In this document: positions 44,431-57,791 of the stretch, one piece after another | How the letters are laid out: each line of letters begins with the position of its first letter | How positions within the stretch are numbered: position 1 is the first letter of the stretch | Assembly (NCBI RefSeq): GCF_032452875.1 | Contig: NC_083868.1 | Coordinates: forward strand, 101,800,537 to 101,864,536 | Length of the DNA: 64,000 nt | Direction: 5' to 3' | Source of the DNA: Bos javanicus | Lineage: Eukaryota; Chordata; Mammalia; Artiodactyla; Bovidae | Program-made: the position numbers and the translations under genes | The notes under the pieces: generated by a model | Databases searched by the model: none | What the model was told of the DNA's origin: nothing | The model's input: the letters and a program-made list of their open reading frames with translations, nothing else

Positions 44431-46806
44431 AAAGTTCCAGGAGGATTAAACAACTAATTTAGAAACTATGCACCAGAAATAATGCCCACACCAGACCACC
44501 AAACAATTCACAGGCTTGATTCCAGCACAGGCAAGGACACAGGATCTTATTCTCAGCAATTCTGCCATAGCTGCTTCTCAAACTCAGTGTCTATGCCAAA
44601 CTCTGCTGAATTCACCAGTATTCACCAAAAAAGTCTGTTCCTCTTGTTTTTCTCCCTGTCGAACTGAAGCATTTTGGAAGTACATTTTACTAAGGGATTC
44701 TTAGTCAAATGTCTTTATTTTAGCTGCCAAAAAGACAGGGAAATTCAATTTTGGAATCTTTTTTGGTATCAATTTTGCAAAATATATAAGGAAAATATTT
44801 TTTTAAATGCTGGACTACAAGCACTTCATTCTGTATAATCTTCTTTCTCAGATAAAGCACAAAATACGACCTAGATAGTCTTCACCTCCAAGGTACAATG
44901 AGAATCCTTACTCAGGCCTAAAAATGTACAGAGGGTTCTATCTATATTGTGGTAATAATATTCATGGTTGCATTTTGAAAAGATTATGCCATTTAAAGAA
45001 CCAAATGACCATAGAATCATAAAAGTTATATCCCAAGCATTTAAGAGCCCCTATAATTCTGCAGCAGGAGTAATTTTGATATTTCTGATATTTGTAGAAT
45101 TTCATATCAACCCAGGATGTTTTTCTCCAGTTTGCAATACTCTGACACCTAGATTGAATGCTATTAATAATAGTCTGTGTTTTATCCATTACTTTTTATC
45201 TTACAAGTTATATTAACTACAATAGTATTTTATATCATACTTGATGCTCATAAAGTACTATGAGCAGAAGTACAATTTTTGTCATCTTTACTTTACTATA
45301 GAATGATCACTTAAGGTTAAGTGCTTAAGTTGGGATTTAGATTTTAATTCCTTCTCCATCTCATTTTCTTCATCTTAAATTGGGATGTTAATATCTATTT
45401 CATGAAATTTTTTTTTCAGGACAAAAAGAAATAAATGTACAAACTTTAATATACATTCAGAACCAGAAAAGAGCTTAGAGAATGTTTAGTGTAACTCAAC
45501 GTTGGCCAATTGGTCAACAGATGATTCAGGGTTGGAGATGGGAAAGGGTTGAAGTTTGCTCACATTTGGCCCAGAAATTTTCCATTAGAACCCAATAGGC
45601 ATTTTCCACTAGTATTAGGAATACAAACTGTGGAAAAAGAAAGTTTGCCTGGAAAATCTAATTTTCCACTAAGAATTGAAACAGTGAACTTTCTAGAAGC
45701 ATGATACGCAGTATAAACTGTAACTTAAAGGTATTTCCATAAATAACAAACCATGAAATTATGTCACAAGAACAGAGCAACTTATTTGGTCAAGGTACTC
45801 ACTATACACTTAGTTTATTCAACAGTGATGTTTGAATTCACTGAGAAATATTTCACACTCTGTCACTAGCAAATTCAAAATAGTCTCTAAAACACAGAGC
45901 TAGAGTTAGCAACTTTGATTTGAATTTCTTTTTCTTCCAGTTGCTAGCTGTGGGCCCATGCAGTCAATTCAAAATGAGCAATTCCTTAATGAGTGACTAC
46001 CTATTGCATTAAGTCCCTATGGTAGGGGTTTTTAAGTCCTTATGCTAGGATTCCAGTCTTCACTGAGTTTATAATCTCAGGAATGTTAGTTGCTGAAAGA
46101 TAGTCATTCAAAAACTAATTATTCAATTACAGTTTGAATTAAAACTACCAAAACTAAGTAACATGTTCTCTACAGCAAATATATTCCTAACTTCAACATC
46201 TGATTTCTCCCAAAGAAAATTATGTCCTATATTACTCATGAAAAAGTAAGGTTGAAATGACCATCTTAACAGCTAAATATTAAATATTTTTCCAAAAGTA
46301 AATATGATTTCTTATACTCTATTTAACTCAAAACTACTTGCTTATAAAATTAATCATTATATCTTAAAGTTCATTTTTTTACTAAAAAATAAGTCAAATG
46401 AAAAATTTTTGGCAAACTAATTCTTTATAGCTTTAAGAAATTTTAGCTAATCTCTAAGTAAGAATGTCTCCTTCCTTCAAATTAAGTTGCTATGGTAAAA
46501 TCTAATCATTCATGTCATCACTTGCATTGCTTCAACACATTAAAACTATAGCTCTCTGACATTGACATCAAGAATCATATGCCTTTCTTTAACACCACAT
46601 CGTCTCTTTTTGAAGCTGTTACAACATTACTAGAAATGAGTTAGCTTGTCTATGTGACACATTTTCATTAAAAATATCACATCTGGAATAAATCATGATT
46701 CAACTGAGGTCTGCAACACAGTCAATGAGTATTAATATTTTTAATACGTGGTGTTTGACTTTGCAGATAAAAAGATTCTGTATATATTAAAGAAAAGGTG
46801 CACTGT
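44431..46806. other. Long stretch, mostly unassigned
   Basis: About 2.4 kb without a clear gene. A weak MIR-like segment may lie at 45225-45345 ('actttactatagaatgatca', 'gggatttagattttaattcc'). Frames of 60-82 codons at 44482-44667 and 44968-45216 show no domain. Confidence 0.45.
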
Positions 46807-46889
46807 TATTGGGTTGACCAAAAAGTTCATTCAGGTTTTTCTATAACCTCTTATGGAAAAACCCAAACAAACTTTTGGCCAACCCAATA
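46807..46889 (+). mobile_element. Mariner (BTMAR1-like) hairpin MITE
   Basis: Two inverted arms of about 38 bases with a short loop, bounded by TA at 46807-46808 and 46888-46889 (the mariner target duplication). Left arm begins ttgggttgaccaaaaagttc, and the right arm ends ggccaacccaa. The arms differ at about six positions and one indel. It is a deletion derivative with no transposase. Confidence 0.88.
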
Positions 46890-48021
46890 TTATTTAGTGT
46901 TACAAAAATTTTTCATACTTCAAGATGTTAAACATATTTTCATTTTAAAGGAACAAAGAAATTGGCTTCTGTAAGTTTCTTGAATGTTCAAAATAAAATT
47001 CTTCTGACTTCAGAAAGAAATGTTTCTACCATTTCTATTTGACAGCATAGCCATATTTGAACATTAATTTAAGATTCAGCAAGTTACAAGAGAGCAGTTT
47101 GAGCTTTATAAGGGTATATGAGGAAAGTACTTTTTCTGTTGTGATGTCACACAAAAATCATACACACTTATTTAATTTCTGCAACAGATACTGGAGATAA
47201 ACATTTAAAAGAGCTTTCTGTTGTAGTGATTATTAATATGAAATCTTTATCTGCTTAGCAATGAGTTTGTCCAATTAGTTTTTTGGACTCTCAAATTCTG
47301 CGCAAATATGATAACATTTGCTTGTTTCCACCGTGATTTTTTCTGAAGCTCTCTTTCCTGGGCTAATCTCCAGATTGGCAAGCTCCAGCAGATTTTAAAA
47401 TATCCTTTCCATATATCACCCACTCTTGTCCTGCTTGTGGATAGATTGACGTCTATGCTCAGAGGGCTGTAACTAAGCTGCTTTTCTCGGCAGAAAAGTT
47501 CATTTTCCTTCAGCTGTTGCAGAAATCCCCCTTACCTCCCACTAATGCAGTGTTTTTCAATTGTTCAGCCTGCTTCCAATTGCTCTGGCACACTGTTTGA
47601 GGATCACAGTGAAGAATGCCAAGTAAAGGCACCTTTTCCAGAGGGCAGGGCCAAAGTTATTCTTCTCTCTTGACACATTACATAACTTGTCTACATGGAT
47701 AAGGTATGATAATGTATTTTATTTGTCATCCCAGTTCAGACAGGGAATAGTTGATAGACCGATTTAAGGTTTGTTTTTTAAAATTTAGACACTTAACTTA
47801 TTATTAAATCCTTTTAATTTAGCTTGTTAAATAATTTAAAAATACTCAAAGAACTATCTCTTCACTGTGTGTATATATATATATATATTTTTTTTTTTCT
47901 TTTTTCCCTAAGAGCACAGGTTTCTGAAAGAGCATACAGCAGAAAGAAGGGGATATCAAAATGGAAATTAGAAATGGGAATCTCCAATCCAACAGTATCT
48001 GTTGCATACAATAAACAACCT
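46890..48021. other. Unassigned DNA, repeat-poor
   Basis: No gene recognised. Bases 47280-47700 have more balanced composition than the surroundings, with CAGCTG near 47511. A TA plus poly(T) tract lies at 47867-47903. Confidence 0.5.
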
Positions 48022-48241
48022 AATGAAAGTGAAAGTGTTAGTTGCTTAGTTGTGTCTGACTCTTTGTGAAATCATAGTTTGTAGCCCACCAAGCTCCTCT
48101 GTTCATCGAGTTCTCCAGGCAAGAATGCCGGAGTTGGTAGTCATTCCCTTCTCCAGGAGGGTTTTCCCAACCCAGGGATCAAACCTGGGCCTCCTGCATT
48201 ACAAGCAGATTCTTTACCATATGAGTCACCAGGGAAGCCCT
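48022..48241 (-). mobile_element. Bov-tA SINE, antisense
   Basis: Antisense tail ('gaaagtgaaagtgttagttg'), body, and head ending 'agtcaccagggaagccc'. Confidence 0.94.
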
Positions 48242-48299
48242 AAGATATTTCATTTGGGCCTAATTTGAATTATTAGCACAGCACTAATGAAGTCTAGGT

Positions 48300-48490
48300 C
48301 ACAGAATGTTAGAATAAACCTAGAGGGAACCTTCAAGTTGATCTAGGTCAAAACTTGAACCTCCTTCCTTTAAAAGAGAGAAAAATGATTCACTACGAGG
48401 TAAGTGACTTGGCTAAAGCCAAACGGCAACTTACAAAGCAGAAGTTAAAACCTAGGCCCATTGACTTCTGTGCCATTGTACTTTCTTCTA
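48300..48490 (+). mobile_element. MIR-like CORE-SINE
   Basis: 'ctagagggaaccttcaagtt', 'ggtaagtgacttggctaaag', 'taaaacctaggcccattgac' follow a MIR/MIR3 order. Confidence 0.7.
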
Positions 48491-48738
48491 AGAATGGTTA
48501 TTACAGCTTACACAATCCCTCATTCATTGTAAAATCAACCCCAGGAATATGCCCTTTGAGAGTGGATCAGGATCAGCCTCTTCATTTTCATATTGCAAAC
48601 TGCATTAGTCAAAAACTGGTCAAGAGTTGTGCTGAAGCACATGATCTTCCATTTGATCACTAAATTACATCCAACAACTGCCCACTGTAATGTTCACAAA
48701 CAAAACAAAAACAATGAAACAATATCCATAAGTTCAGG

Positions 48739-48847
48739 GACTTCCCTGGGGGTCCAGTGACACTCCCAATGCAGGGAACCTGGGTTCTATCCCTAGTCAG
48801 GGAACTAGATCCCATGTGCCACAGCTAAGATCTAGTGCAGCCAAATA
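48739..48847 (+). mobile_element. CHR-2 type SINE
   Basis: 'gggacttccctgggggtcca', 'caatgcagggaacctgggtt', 'tagtcagggaactagatccc', 'cacagctaagatctagtg'. It is followed directly by a TG repeat. Confidence 0.9.
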
Positions 48848-48873
48848 TGTGTGTGTGTGTGTGTGTGTGTGTA
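48848..48873 (+). repeat. (TG)n microsatellite
   Basis: About 12 TG units following the CHR-2 SINE tail. Confidence 0.97.
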
Positions 48874-49981
48874 TTCATAAGCTTCAGAAAAATGTGTATG
48901 AAAATAGTTTAAATGTGTATTCAGATGCTTTAAATAGTAGCTAGGTGTTCAGAGTATATTTGTTCTAAAGAAGAGTAGGATGGTTGAGAAGACAATTTTG
49001 TAAGCCAGAATAACTGTGGTCAGATTCCACCATTTTCACATAATGAAGATAGAGGTAATAAAATTTCTGACCTCATGGGACTGTTTGGGGATTAAATATG
49101 TTAAGATGCTTGCGCTGTTGATATAGTTGTTGTCACTGCCATCACTATTACTATGTTCTTGAAAGACATGTAACAATAACATATTTTAAAATTCACATCT
49201 CTATCTAATTCATAATTATCTATTCTTTATAAAGGATACAGTCTTTTTAATAAAACATTTACTGGAAAATTGCATCTGAGGCATTTTTGAGTTGAATTTA
49301 GAGACATGAGCAATAAGATTTCAACATTAAAAATGAATTGTATATAAATGATTTTATACTGAGCTTCAGCTAAAAATAATTGCTGATCAAGGTATTAAAA
49401 ATGTAAAGTAAAAAGTTATTTTATATATATTATATATATATTCTCTTCTTCAGTTTACTTTTAAGAAGAGAAAGTATGTTGCACAAGAGGATCTCTATGA
49501 GATTTCCAGCCTAAAGCTTTATAATTGTAAACTTTGATTCTATCATTTCCAAAAAGGGAGCTGTTGCACTCTCACTACTAAGTAGCCAAGTACCCCAATG
49601 TTTGCTAAAAAGTACTTTTTTTTTAGCTTCAAATAATAGATTGATTAGCTTTTGGTCTGTGTATGGTATTTTTGTGTCTTTCAGAATTTGGGGGGAACCT
49701 AAGTATTTAAAAGGAATGTTAATTTGGCATTTGAATAGTTTTGTTGAGAGCAAAAGTTAGAGAACCTACATAAAACTTAAGTAAATTTAAAATCCTAAAA
49801 TTTATCTTAGGATAGACTATGAGCAAAACATAGGAATAAACAAATAGAAAACAGTATTTACTATCAGATAAGTTGAAAGAGTCAAGATTTTTGTTCAAGG
49901 GTGTGCTCAAAACTTCACAAGGATTGGCTGGAATACTGGTTAGGAGAGAAAGGCTGGATGGAGATGCTATTTGTATGCAGG
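48874..49981. other. Unassigned AT-rich DNA
   Basis: No gene or clear repeat. A small TA tract is at 49420-49441. Confidence 0.5.
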
Positions 49982-49994
49982 TGGTTTCCTAGAA

Positions 49995-50206
49995 GAGCTT
50001 CCAAGGTGGCACTAGTGGTAAAGAATCCTACCAAATCAGGAGATTTGAGAGACACAGTTTCGATCCCTGGATCAGGAAGATCCTCTGGAGTAGGGCATGG
50101 CAACCCACTCCAGTATGCTTGCCTGGAGAATCCCATGGACAGAGGAATCTGATAGGCCCATGGAGTCCCAGAGTCAGAATGACCGAAGCAACTTAGCATG
50201 CATTCA
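49995..50206 (+). mobile_element. Bov-tA SINE
   Basis: Complete head, body and tail. Perfect 13-bp TSD, tggtttcctagaa, at 49982-49994 and 50207-50219. Confidence 0.97.
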
Positions 50207-50401
50207 TGGTTTCCTAGAATATATAAAGGAGAGCCTATTTGACACAGACACTTAACAAAAACAGGATACCTACTTGTGGAAAATGCTGTTGGTGCCCTCT
50301 TAAAATCCCTTGGAGTTACTTTTACTACTTTCTTGGGTGCTTCTGTCAATGTCTCACATTGACTGATAATTTCTGGAGGATTTCATTTATCCTATGGAAT
50401 T

Positions 50402-51243
50402 CATCTCTCACTGTATTATGGTTCTCCAGAGAAATGGAATCACTAGTATCTGTCTAATTACATATATCTAGAGAAAATTTTTGTTAAGAATTGGCTTGCC
50501 CAATTATGGAGGCTAAAGTCCCAAGAGCTGCAGTTCGCAAGCTGAAGACCCAAATGTGCTGATGACATAGTTCCAGTCTGAGTCTGAAGGGCTGGGAACC
50601 AGGAAAGCTGAGTATAGTTCCAGGCCAAAGACTGGCAGGCTTGAGATCCAGGAAGAGTTTATGTTTTATTTCAAGTCTAAAGGGAGGAAAAAAACAATAT
50701 ATCTCTGCTGGAAGGCAGTCATATATAAGAGAAAGCTCCTTCTTACTTGTGAGAGGGTGAGCCTTTTTGTTACTTTCAGGCCAACGGATTGGGTCAGGCC
50801 CACCCACATTGGCAAGAACAATCTGCTTTACTCTACTGATTCAAATATTGATCTCATCCATAAACACCTTCACAGACATGCCCAGAAGAATGTTTGACCA
50901 AATGGACACCCTAAGGCTCAGTCACAGTGACATTAAGTTAACTACCACACACATTTTCCTAAAAATACTTCAGAATTACTGGAGCACTCTCTGCCTCCAA
51001 TCACCCTGAATAGTCAATGAAAAAGATCCTGCTTCCTGACCCCAAGTCCTAGCAAGCCATATTGCCATTTATTCTCCAGAGCTCCCAGAGTATTAGAGAG
51101 AACCTAGAGTTTATCTAAACCTAAAACTTATGCAGCTCCTTCTTCTTGCTTCCCTCATCTCCTTATTGATTTATCTTAAACACCCCTTAATCAATCATTA
51201 ACATGAAATTTCTCATTGCAGCTCTGCTTCTAGAGAACTAGAC
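50402..51243 (+). repeat. Old eutherian interspersed repeat, long copy
   Basis: Begins 'tgtattatggttctccagag' and runs through 'ggcttgcccaattatggagg', 'cttttacttgtgag'-like, 'tcaggcccacccacattggc', 'cacagacatgcccagaagaa', 'aagttaactaccaca'. This is a TG...CA-type mammalian repeat I cannot name. Plus frames in it (50661-50897, 50767-51009) are not coding. Confidence 0.6.
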
Positions 51244-51819
51244 ACAAATGATAGCCTTAGGGAAACCTTGGGGAAAGCCTAGAAAATAGATAAAATGTTT
51301 ATACTTTTCTAAATCTCTTCTCATCTAATCTTCACCTCCCAATTTTTATATTATAAACCTTAATTATATATAGGTATTATCTATAAACAAATTAATGTAT
51401 ATGTAAGTAAATAATGATTACTCATATAACTTAATATCTAGTATTTATGTACTAATTTGCACTTATATATCTCTTCTATGCCTTATTTATAGACTATAAA
51501 TAACAAACACTAAACATCATTTAAAATTCAAAACCATGTGAACAATATTCAATGTAGAATTAAGTTATGGTATTGGATCTATAGGGAAAGAAATATAATC
51601 TGACATTCTTCAAACATTACCACCAAAAGAAGAATCATCTAAATCTAAAGTCAGCATACCTTTTTTGTGATCTCCTATCTTCTGCTATGTCATGATTAAC
51701 TCATGCTGCCTCTTATAGCTGATGTCATCTGCTTTGTTTCTTTTTCTCATTTTGCTGAAGTAACTTTTTATTTTCAAATAATATTCTTTATTAGTAAACA
51801 TTACACAAACATCTCCTTC
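51244..51819. other. Unassigned AT-rich DNA
   Basis: Nothing recognised. Confidence 0.5.
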
Positions 51820-52837
51820 AACGAATAAAAGGAACACTTTTAGGCTAGCATTACCCTCATACCAAAGCTAGACAAAGGCAACTATAAGAAACCTATAGGC
51901 TAATACCCTTGATGGACACAGATAGAAAAATTCCCAACAAAATACTAGCAAACTGCATTTGACAGTATATTAAAATGGTCAGAAATCATAACTAAGTGAG
52001 ATATATCCCTAGGATTCAATGATGTTATAACATATTAAAATCAATTAATATGGTACACCATGTTAATGGAGTGAATGATAAAAACATATGGCCATCTCAA
52101 AGAATTCATTTTGATATTTGGCAAAACTAATACAATTATGTAGAATTTAAAAATAAAATAAAATTAGAAAAAAAAAAGAAAAAGCATTTGACAAAACTCA
52201 ATACTCTTTTATAACCATAAGTAAAAGGAAATTATCTCTACATAATAAAGGGAATATATTAAAAAACTGATAGCTAATATCATGTAAAATGGTAGAAAAC
52301 TAAAAACTTTTCTTTTAAGATCAGGATCCAGGCAAGGATGTCCCATTCTGCTACTTTTGCTCAACATAGTACTGGAAATCCAGCCAGAACAATTAGGCAA
52401 GTAAAAGAAGTAAAAAGCATCCAAATCAGAAGGGAAGAAGTGAAATTTCCTTCTTTCTTTATGACATAGAGTTATATAAAGAAAATCCTAAATATTCCAC
52501 ACAAAAAAATTATTAGATATCACAGTAAGAAATCTCAATATAAAATTATGCAACTCAAAATCAAGATGTAAAAGACAGTTGCATTTCTATACACTAAACA
52601 TGAACTATCTGAAAAGGAAATTAAGGAAATCATCTTGTAATACCTCTAAAAATAATAAAATACTTAGGAACAAATAGAACTAAAGAAGGGAAAGATTTGT
52701 ACACAAAAACTAAAAACACTGGTAAAAGAAAGGAAAGAATATAAAAAGAAATGGAAAACATTCTGTGTTCATAGATTGGAAGATAATATTGTTAAAATGT
52801 CCATGCTACCCAAAGTGATTTACAGATTCAGCCCAAT

Positions 52838-54188
52838 TCAGTTCAGTTCAGTTGCCCAGTTGTGTCCAACTCTTTGCAATCCCAAGGACTGAAGCAGGCC
52901 AGGCCTCCCTGTTCATCACCAACTCCCGGAGTCCACACAAACTCATGTCCATCGAGTTGGTGATGCCATCCAGCCATCTCATTCTCTGTCATCCCCTTTT
53001 CCTCCTGCCCCCAATCCCTCCCAGCATCAGAGTCTTTTCCAATGAGTCAACTCTTAGCATGAGGTGGCCAAAGTATTGGAGTTTCAGCTTAAGCATCAGT
53101 CCTTCCAATGAACACCCAGGATTTATCTCCTTTAGAATGGACTGGCTGGATCTCCTTGCAGTCCAAGGGACTCTAAAGAATCTTCTCCAACACCACAGTT
53201 CAAAAGCATCAATTCTTCGGCACTCAGCCTTCTTCACAGTCCAACTCTCACATCCATACATGACCACTGGAAAAACCATAGCCTTGACTAGATGGAGCTT
53301 TGTTGACATAGTAATGTCTCTGCTTTTGAATATGCTATCTAGGTTGGTCATAACTTTCCTTCCAAGGAGTAAACGTCTTTTGATTTCATGGCTGTAATCA
53401 CCATCTGCAGTGATTTTGGAGCCCCCCAAAATAAAGTCTGACACTGTTTCCACTGTTTCCCCATCTATTTCCCATGAAGTGATGGGACCAGATGTCATGA
53501 TCTTAGTTTTCTGAATGTGGAGCTTTAAGCCAACTTTTTCACTCTCCTCTTTCACATTCATCAAGAGGCTTTTTAGTTCTTCACTTTCTACCATAAGGGT
53601 GGTGTCATCTGCATATCTGAGGTTATTGATATTTCTCCCAGCAATCTTGATTCCAGCTTGTGTTTTTCCAGCCCAGCATTTCTCATGATGTGCTCTGCAT
53701 ATCAGTTAAATAAGCAGGGTGACAATATACAGCCTTGATGTACTCCTTTTCCTATTTGGAACCAGTCTGTTGTCCCATGTCCAGTTCTAACTGTTGCTTC
53801 CTGACCTGCATATAGGTTTCTCAAGAGGCAGGTCAGGTAGTCTGTTAGTCTCATCTCTTTCAGAATTTTCCAAAATTTATTGTGATCCTCAGAGTCAAAG
53901 GCTTTGGCATAGTCAATAAAGCAGAAATAGATGTTTTTCTGGAACACTCTTGTTTTTTCGATGATTCAAAGGATGTTGGCCATTTGATGTCTGGTTTCTC
54001 TGCCTTTTCTAAAACCGGCTTGAACATCTGGAAGTTCACAGTTCACGTATGCTGAAGACTGGCTTGGAGAATTTTGAGCATTACTTTACTAGTGTGTGAG
54101 ATGAGTGCAATTGTGCAGTAGTTTGAGTATTCTTTGGAATTGCCTTTCTTTGGGATTGGAATGAAAACTGACCTTTTCCAGTTCTGTG
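52838..54188 (-). mobile_element. BovB LINE, 5'-truncated, antisense, nested in L1M
   Basis: Antisense BovB from tail to mid RT. TSD gc[C/T]caat, 7 bp, at 52831-52837 and 54189-54195, with L1M in register on both sides. Minus frame 52989-53594 (201 aa) holds ETVETVSDFILGGSKITAD, VVMYGCESWTVKKAE and LQYFGHLM. Minus frame 53702-53947 holds FIDYAKAFDSEDHNK. Confidence 0.95.
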
Positions 54189-54376
54189 GCTCAATCCCTA
54201 TTAAAACCCCAATGGTAGTTTTTATAGAAAATAAAACCTATATTACAATTCATATAAGAGCATAGGAGACCCAGAATAGCTAAAATAATCTTGAAAAAGA
54301 AGAATAAAAGCTGGAGGTATAATACTTTCTTGTTTTAAAATATATTACAAAGCTACAGTAACTAAAACATTGTAGT

Positions 54377-54568
54377 TGGGACTTCCTTGATGATGCAGTG
54401 GCTAAACTCAGCGTTCCCAAATGCAGAGGGCCTGAATTTGATCTCTAGTCAGGGAACTAGATTACACATGTCACAACAAAGGACAAAGATTTCAAGTGCC
54501 ACAACTAAGACCCAACTATTAATAAGACCCAGTGCAGTCAAATAAATAAATAATTAAAAAAAAAAAAG
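54377..54568 (+). mobile_element. CHR-2 type SINE, nested in L1M
   Basis: Starts 'tgggacttccttgatgatgc' and ends in an A-rich tail. TSD aca[T/G]tgtagt, 10 bp with one mismatch, at 54367-54376 and 54569-54578. Confidence 0.93.
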
Positions 54569-55510
54569 ACAGTGTAGTACTGGTCTAAAAACAGACATAT
54601 AAACCAGTGGGACAGAACAGAAAACCTAGAAATAAATCCACTTATGTAAGGTCAACTGTTCTTCAATAAGGATATCAAGAACACATATAGGGAAAGGATA
54701 TTCTTTTCAACAGATGGTGCTGGAAAAACTGGGTATCCAATTGCAAAAGAAGGAGCTTATACCCTATGTTACACCATATGCAAAAATAAATTCAAAACAG
54801 ATTAAAGACAATGTAAGGACTTCCTGACATCGGTTTAGGCAATAAGCTCATTGGTGAAGCCAAAACCACACACTGCAAAAGCAAAAATAGACAAGCAAGA
54901 CTTCATCAAACTAAAATGTTTTGCTCAACAAAGGAAAAAATCAACAAAGTGAAAAGGCAATGTACAGAATCAGAGAAAATATTTGCAAACCATACACCAG
55001 AATGTAGTTAATATCCAAAATATATGAGAAACTTCTATAATTTAATAGAAAAAAATAGAAATGCAGGCAAAATAACAAAAACAAACAAAATCCTTGTCTT
55101 AAAATGGTCTAATGATTTGAATACAGATTTAATCAGAGACACATAAATGGCCAATAAGTACATAAAAAAATACTCAATGTCACTAACATCAGGGAGATAT
55201 AAAATCAAATTCACCTCACACCTGTTAGAATTGTTATTACTTAACAAAACAAACAAACAAAAACACATGTTAGATATAACGTGGAGAAATTATAATCCAC
55301 AGTGTACTTTTGCTCAAAATGCAAAATGGTACAGCTGCTTTAGAAAACAGTATAGTGATTCTTAAAAAAATAAAAATAGAATTACCATAAAATTCAGTAA
55401 TTCAGTTTCTGGATATTAATTGCAAAGAATTGAAATCAGGAACTCAAAGAGATACTAGCATATCAATGTTCATTGAAGTACTATTCACAGTAGTCAAGAG
55501 ATGAAATTAC

Positions 55511-56027
55511 ACACTCCCCTTACAGTAAATTCATTGAGCCATAAATTTTCTACTTTCAGTTCATACTTACCACAAAGAATTGGGTATTTCATACAATATA
55601 TACTGTTTATACATTTTCACAAATGAGCAGTATTTGTGACTCTTAGATAATTATTTAAAATCATAAAAATTTCTCAAATGATAGTAAAATCTGTTGCCTT
55701 TAAAAGCCCCATTTTATTAAAATGTAGGAAGATCAATATGTAATCACAGTTTTTCAGTGATGTCGTAGTCATCAGTTTATCAATTTATTTCTGTTATTTA
55801 TTTCAGTTATCAATTTATTTCTGAAAATAAATTTTCAGAAAATTTATTTGACCTTGGACAATTCAGAAAATACATTTATTAAAAGATAACTATCACACTT
55901 GATTTATGCATCTTCAGAGTTATTGTTAGGATCATAAAATATAGAAAGACTACTGAAAACTATTTAAAAACATGGCATAAAGAAAAACACATAAAATACT
56001 ATAGTTTTCACTGTGAAGTATCTTGCT
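55511..56027. other. Unassigned AT-rich DNA
   Basis: Nothing recognised. A short direct repeat of 'tatcaatttatttctg' occurs near 55780-55825. Confidence 0.5.
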
Positions 56028-56142
56028 TGCTTAGTTGCTTCAGTGGTGTCGGATGCTTTGCAACCCCATGGACTGTAGCCCACCAAGCTCCTCTGTCCAT
56101 GAGATTTCCCAGGCAAGAATACTGAAGTGGGTTGTCATTTTG
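56028..56142 (-). mobile_element. BovA-type SINE, partial, antisense
   Basis: Antisense BovA body ('caaccccatggactgtagcc') truncated before the tRNA-like head. Confidence 0.9.
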
Positions 56143-56159
56143 TTAATTTATCATTCACT

Positions 56160-56660
56160 TTGAAGATAAAATTCACTTACTCAACAAATATTTATAGCTT
56201 AGTGCCAATTGTGTGCTAGTTTCTATTCTAGGGGTTTAAGCTAAATCATTGATCAAAACAAATATCCTTGTGAGATTATTATCTTGCTAGATACCTGAGT
56301 ATAATACCTTCAATGATTCTGGCCAGTCATGAATTTTACCATACTTTTTGCCAACTCCAGAATAAGAAAGGAGTTGCCAGAGAGTTCCTAGTCGGTAAAT
56401 ATATTATTATTATATCAGCTAATTGCTGTATAACTGGCATTATGGAACAAATAAGAGAAAGCACTAGCACGCATGGAAACTATTGCATCAGGCTTATAAA
56501 TTATGAGATATTAAAAAGTTAAATTTTATTTCTGTGGATAGTTAAAGCCACTCATTAATTCAGCTAATACTTATTGAGTATCCACTATGCTCCTACCATT
56601 GTTCTAGCTTCTTCAAATCTGTCATTGAAAAAGCAGACAACACTCTATCCCTACTGAAGT
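56160..56660 (-). mobile_element. L2 3' end fragments, antisense
   Basis: Two segments (about 56165-56240 and 56550-56650) contain the antisense L2 terminus ('tcaacaaatatttat' and 'acttattgagtatccactat'). The sequence between them is unassigned. Confidence 0.55.
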
Positions 56661-57752
56661 TTATAGTCCGATGCAAGATAGATATATATGTGGATCCTAT
56701 CTCCCTGAGGGGCTTTTGAGAAAGAAATAGGAAAATGAAACTACAGAAACTAATTAACACTTGGCATGAAGTTGATGTTCACTAAATGGTAGACAAAAAA
56801 TAATCTTCATGTAAATTAAATACGTATTATTATCGAGGAAAATTTATTTACTACAACTACTTGTGTACTGTCAAGATTAATAGTTTTATTGGTCATGAGT
56901 TTAAGATAATATTTATTTAAATTTTATTAATGGTATCGGTGCAAAGCAGGGAGATAGCAGGTGAATTCATAAAAAAAACAGATTTCAACATTTTGAAGTT
57001 ATATGAAACTAAAGTACTTCACCAATTGGGAACCTTGTGAATGGCAGCCTTTTTCTCATTATGCAGTTGGCAGGTGATGACTGAGCAGAATGCATGGTGA
57101 GATTGCCAATCAGTAACAATGCAGGCAATGTAACACTATATCCAGTAAGATACCAATTCTGCAAAAGCAAATCATTAAGAGAATGTGCTTCTGGTAGAAA
57201 TTGTGTTTATATTGTCCAGGAGATTGAAAAAGACCACTACACAATTGTAGGCTGCTTAACACCAGCTCTCCATAGGTGAAAGAAAAGCTCTGAATTATAG
57301 TATTTGCAAATTCCTTCAGAGCTCTGATTTCATACTGCTAAATTATTATAATGATTTATTTATTCAGCATCGCTAGAAAATAAAGCAAGATTACTGTTGA
57401 ATCATAGATACACTTAAAATATTTCACATATGAAGAAAGATACAGAATACATAATACAATGAACCAATTCGTGTATTTATGTCCCCAAAAGAAAAATGTT
57501 AACTTTTTGTCATATTTCCTTCAGATAAGGTTTTAAAAACTGTGTTCTCATAAAATAAATATAAAAATTAGTTAAAGAACATTCAGAATAAACATTAACT
57601 GCCCCTGAAAAATTTCTGAAAAGGACAAAAATTTTAAGATTTTTTAATGTAAAAATAATTCAAAACTTTAAAAGAATGAAGCAACACCAGATGATGTTTA
57701 TCTTTACTTTTGAGTCAAAAGTATTAGAAAAAAGCTACTTTTCACTTTCTAC

Positions 57753-57791
<39 letters not shown>

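Larger units (their letters stand above)
51820..55510 (+). mobile_element. Old L1M, sense, split by younger elements
   Basis: ORF2 RT region from about 51835 ('attaccctcataccaaagct', 'caaaatactagcaaact'), then 'gcaaggatgtcccattctgc' near 52332. The region before the BovB ends 'tttacagattca', and the sequence after it resumes 'ccctattaaaaccccaatgg'. The C-terminal and 3' region continue to 55510 ('atatggtgctggaaaaact'-like near 54715). Nested are a short L1 3' scrap (about 52120-52185), the BovB 52838-54188 and the CHR-2 54377-54568. No intact frame remains. Confidence 0.85.

Noticed and set aside
57094..57279. A 61-codon frame with mixed amino-acid composition
   Set aside because: No recognisable domain or transcript signals. 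A frame of this length is expected by chance in a window of this size.
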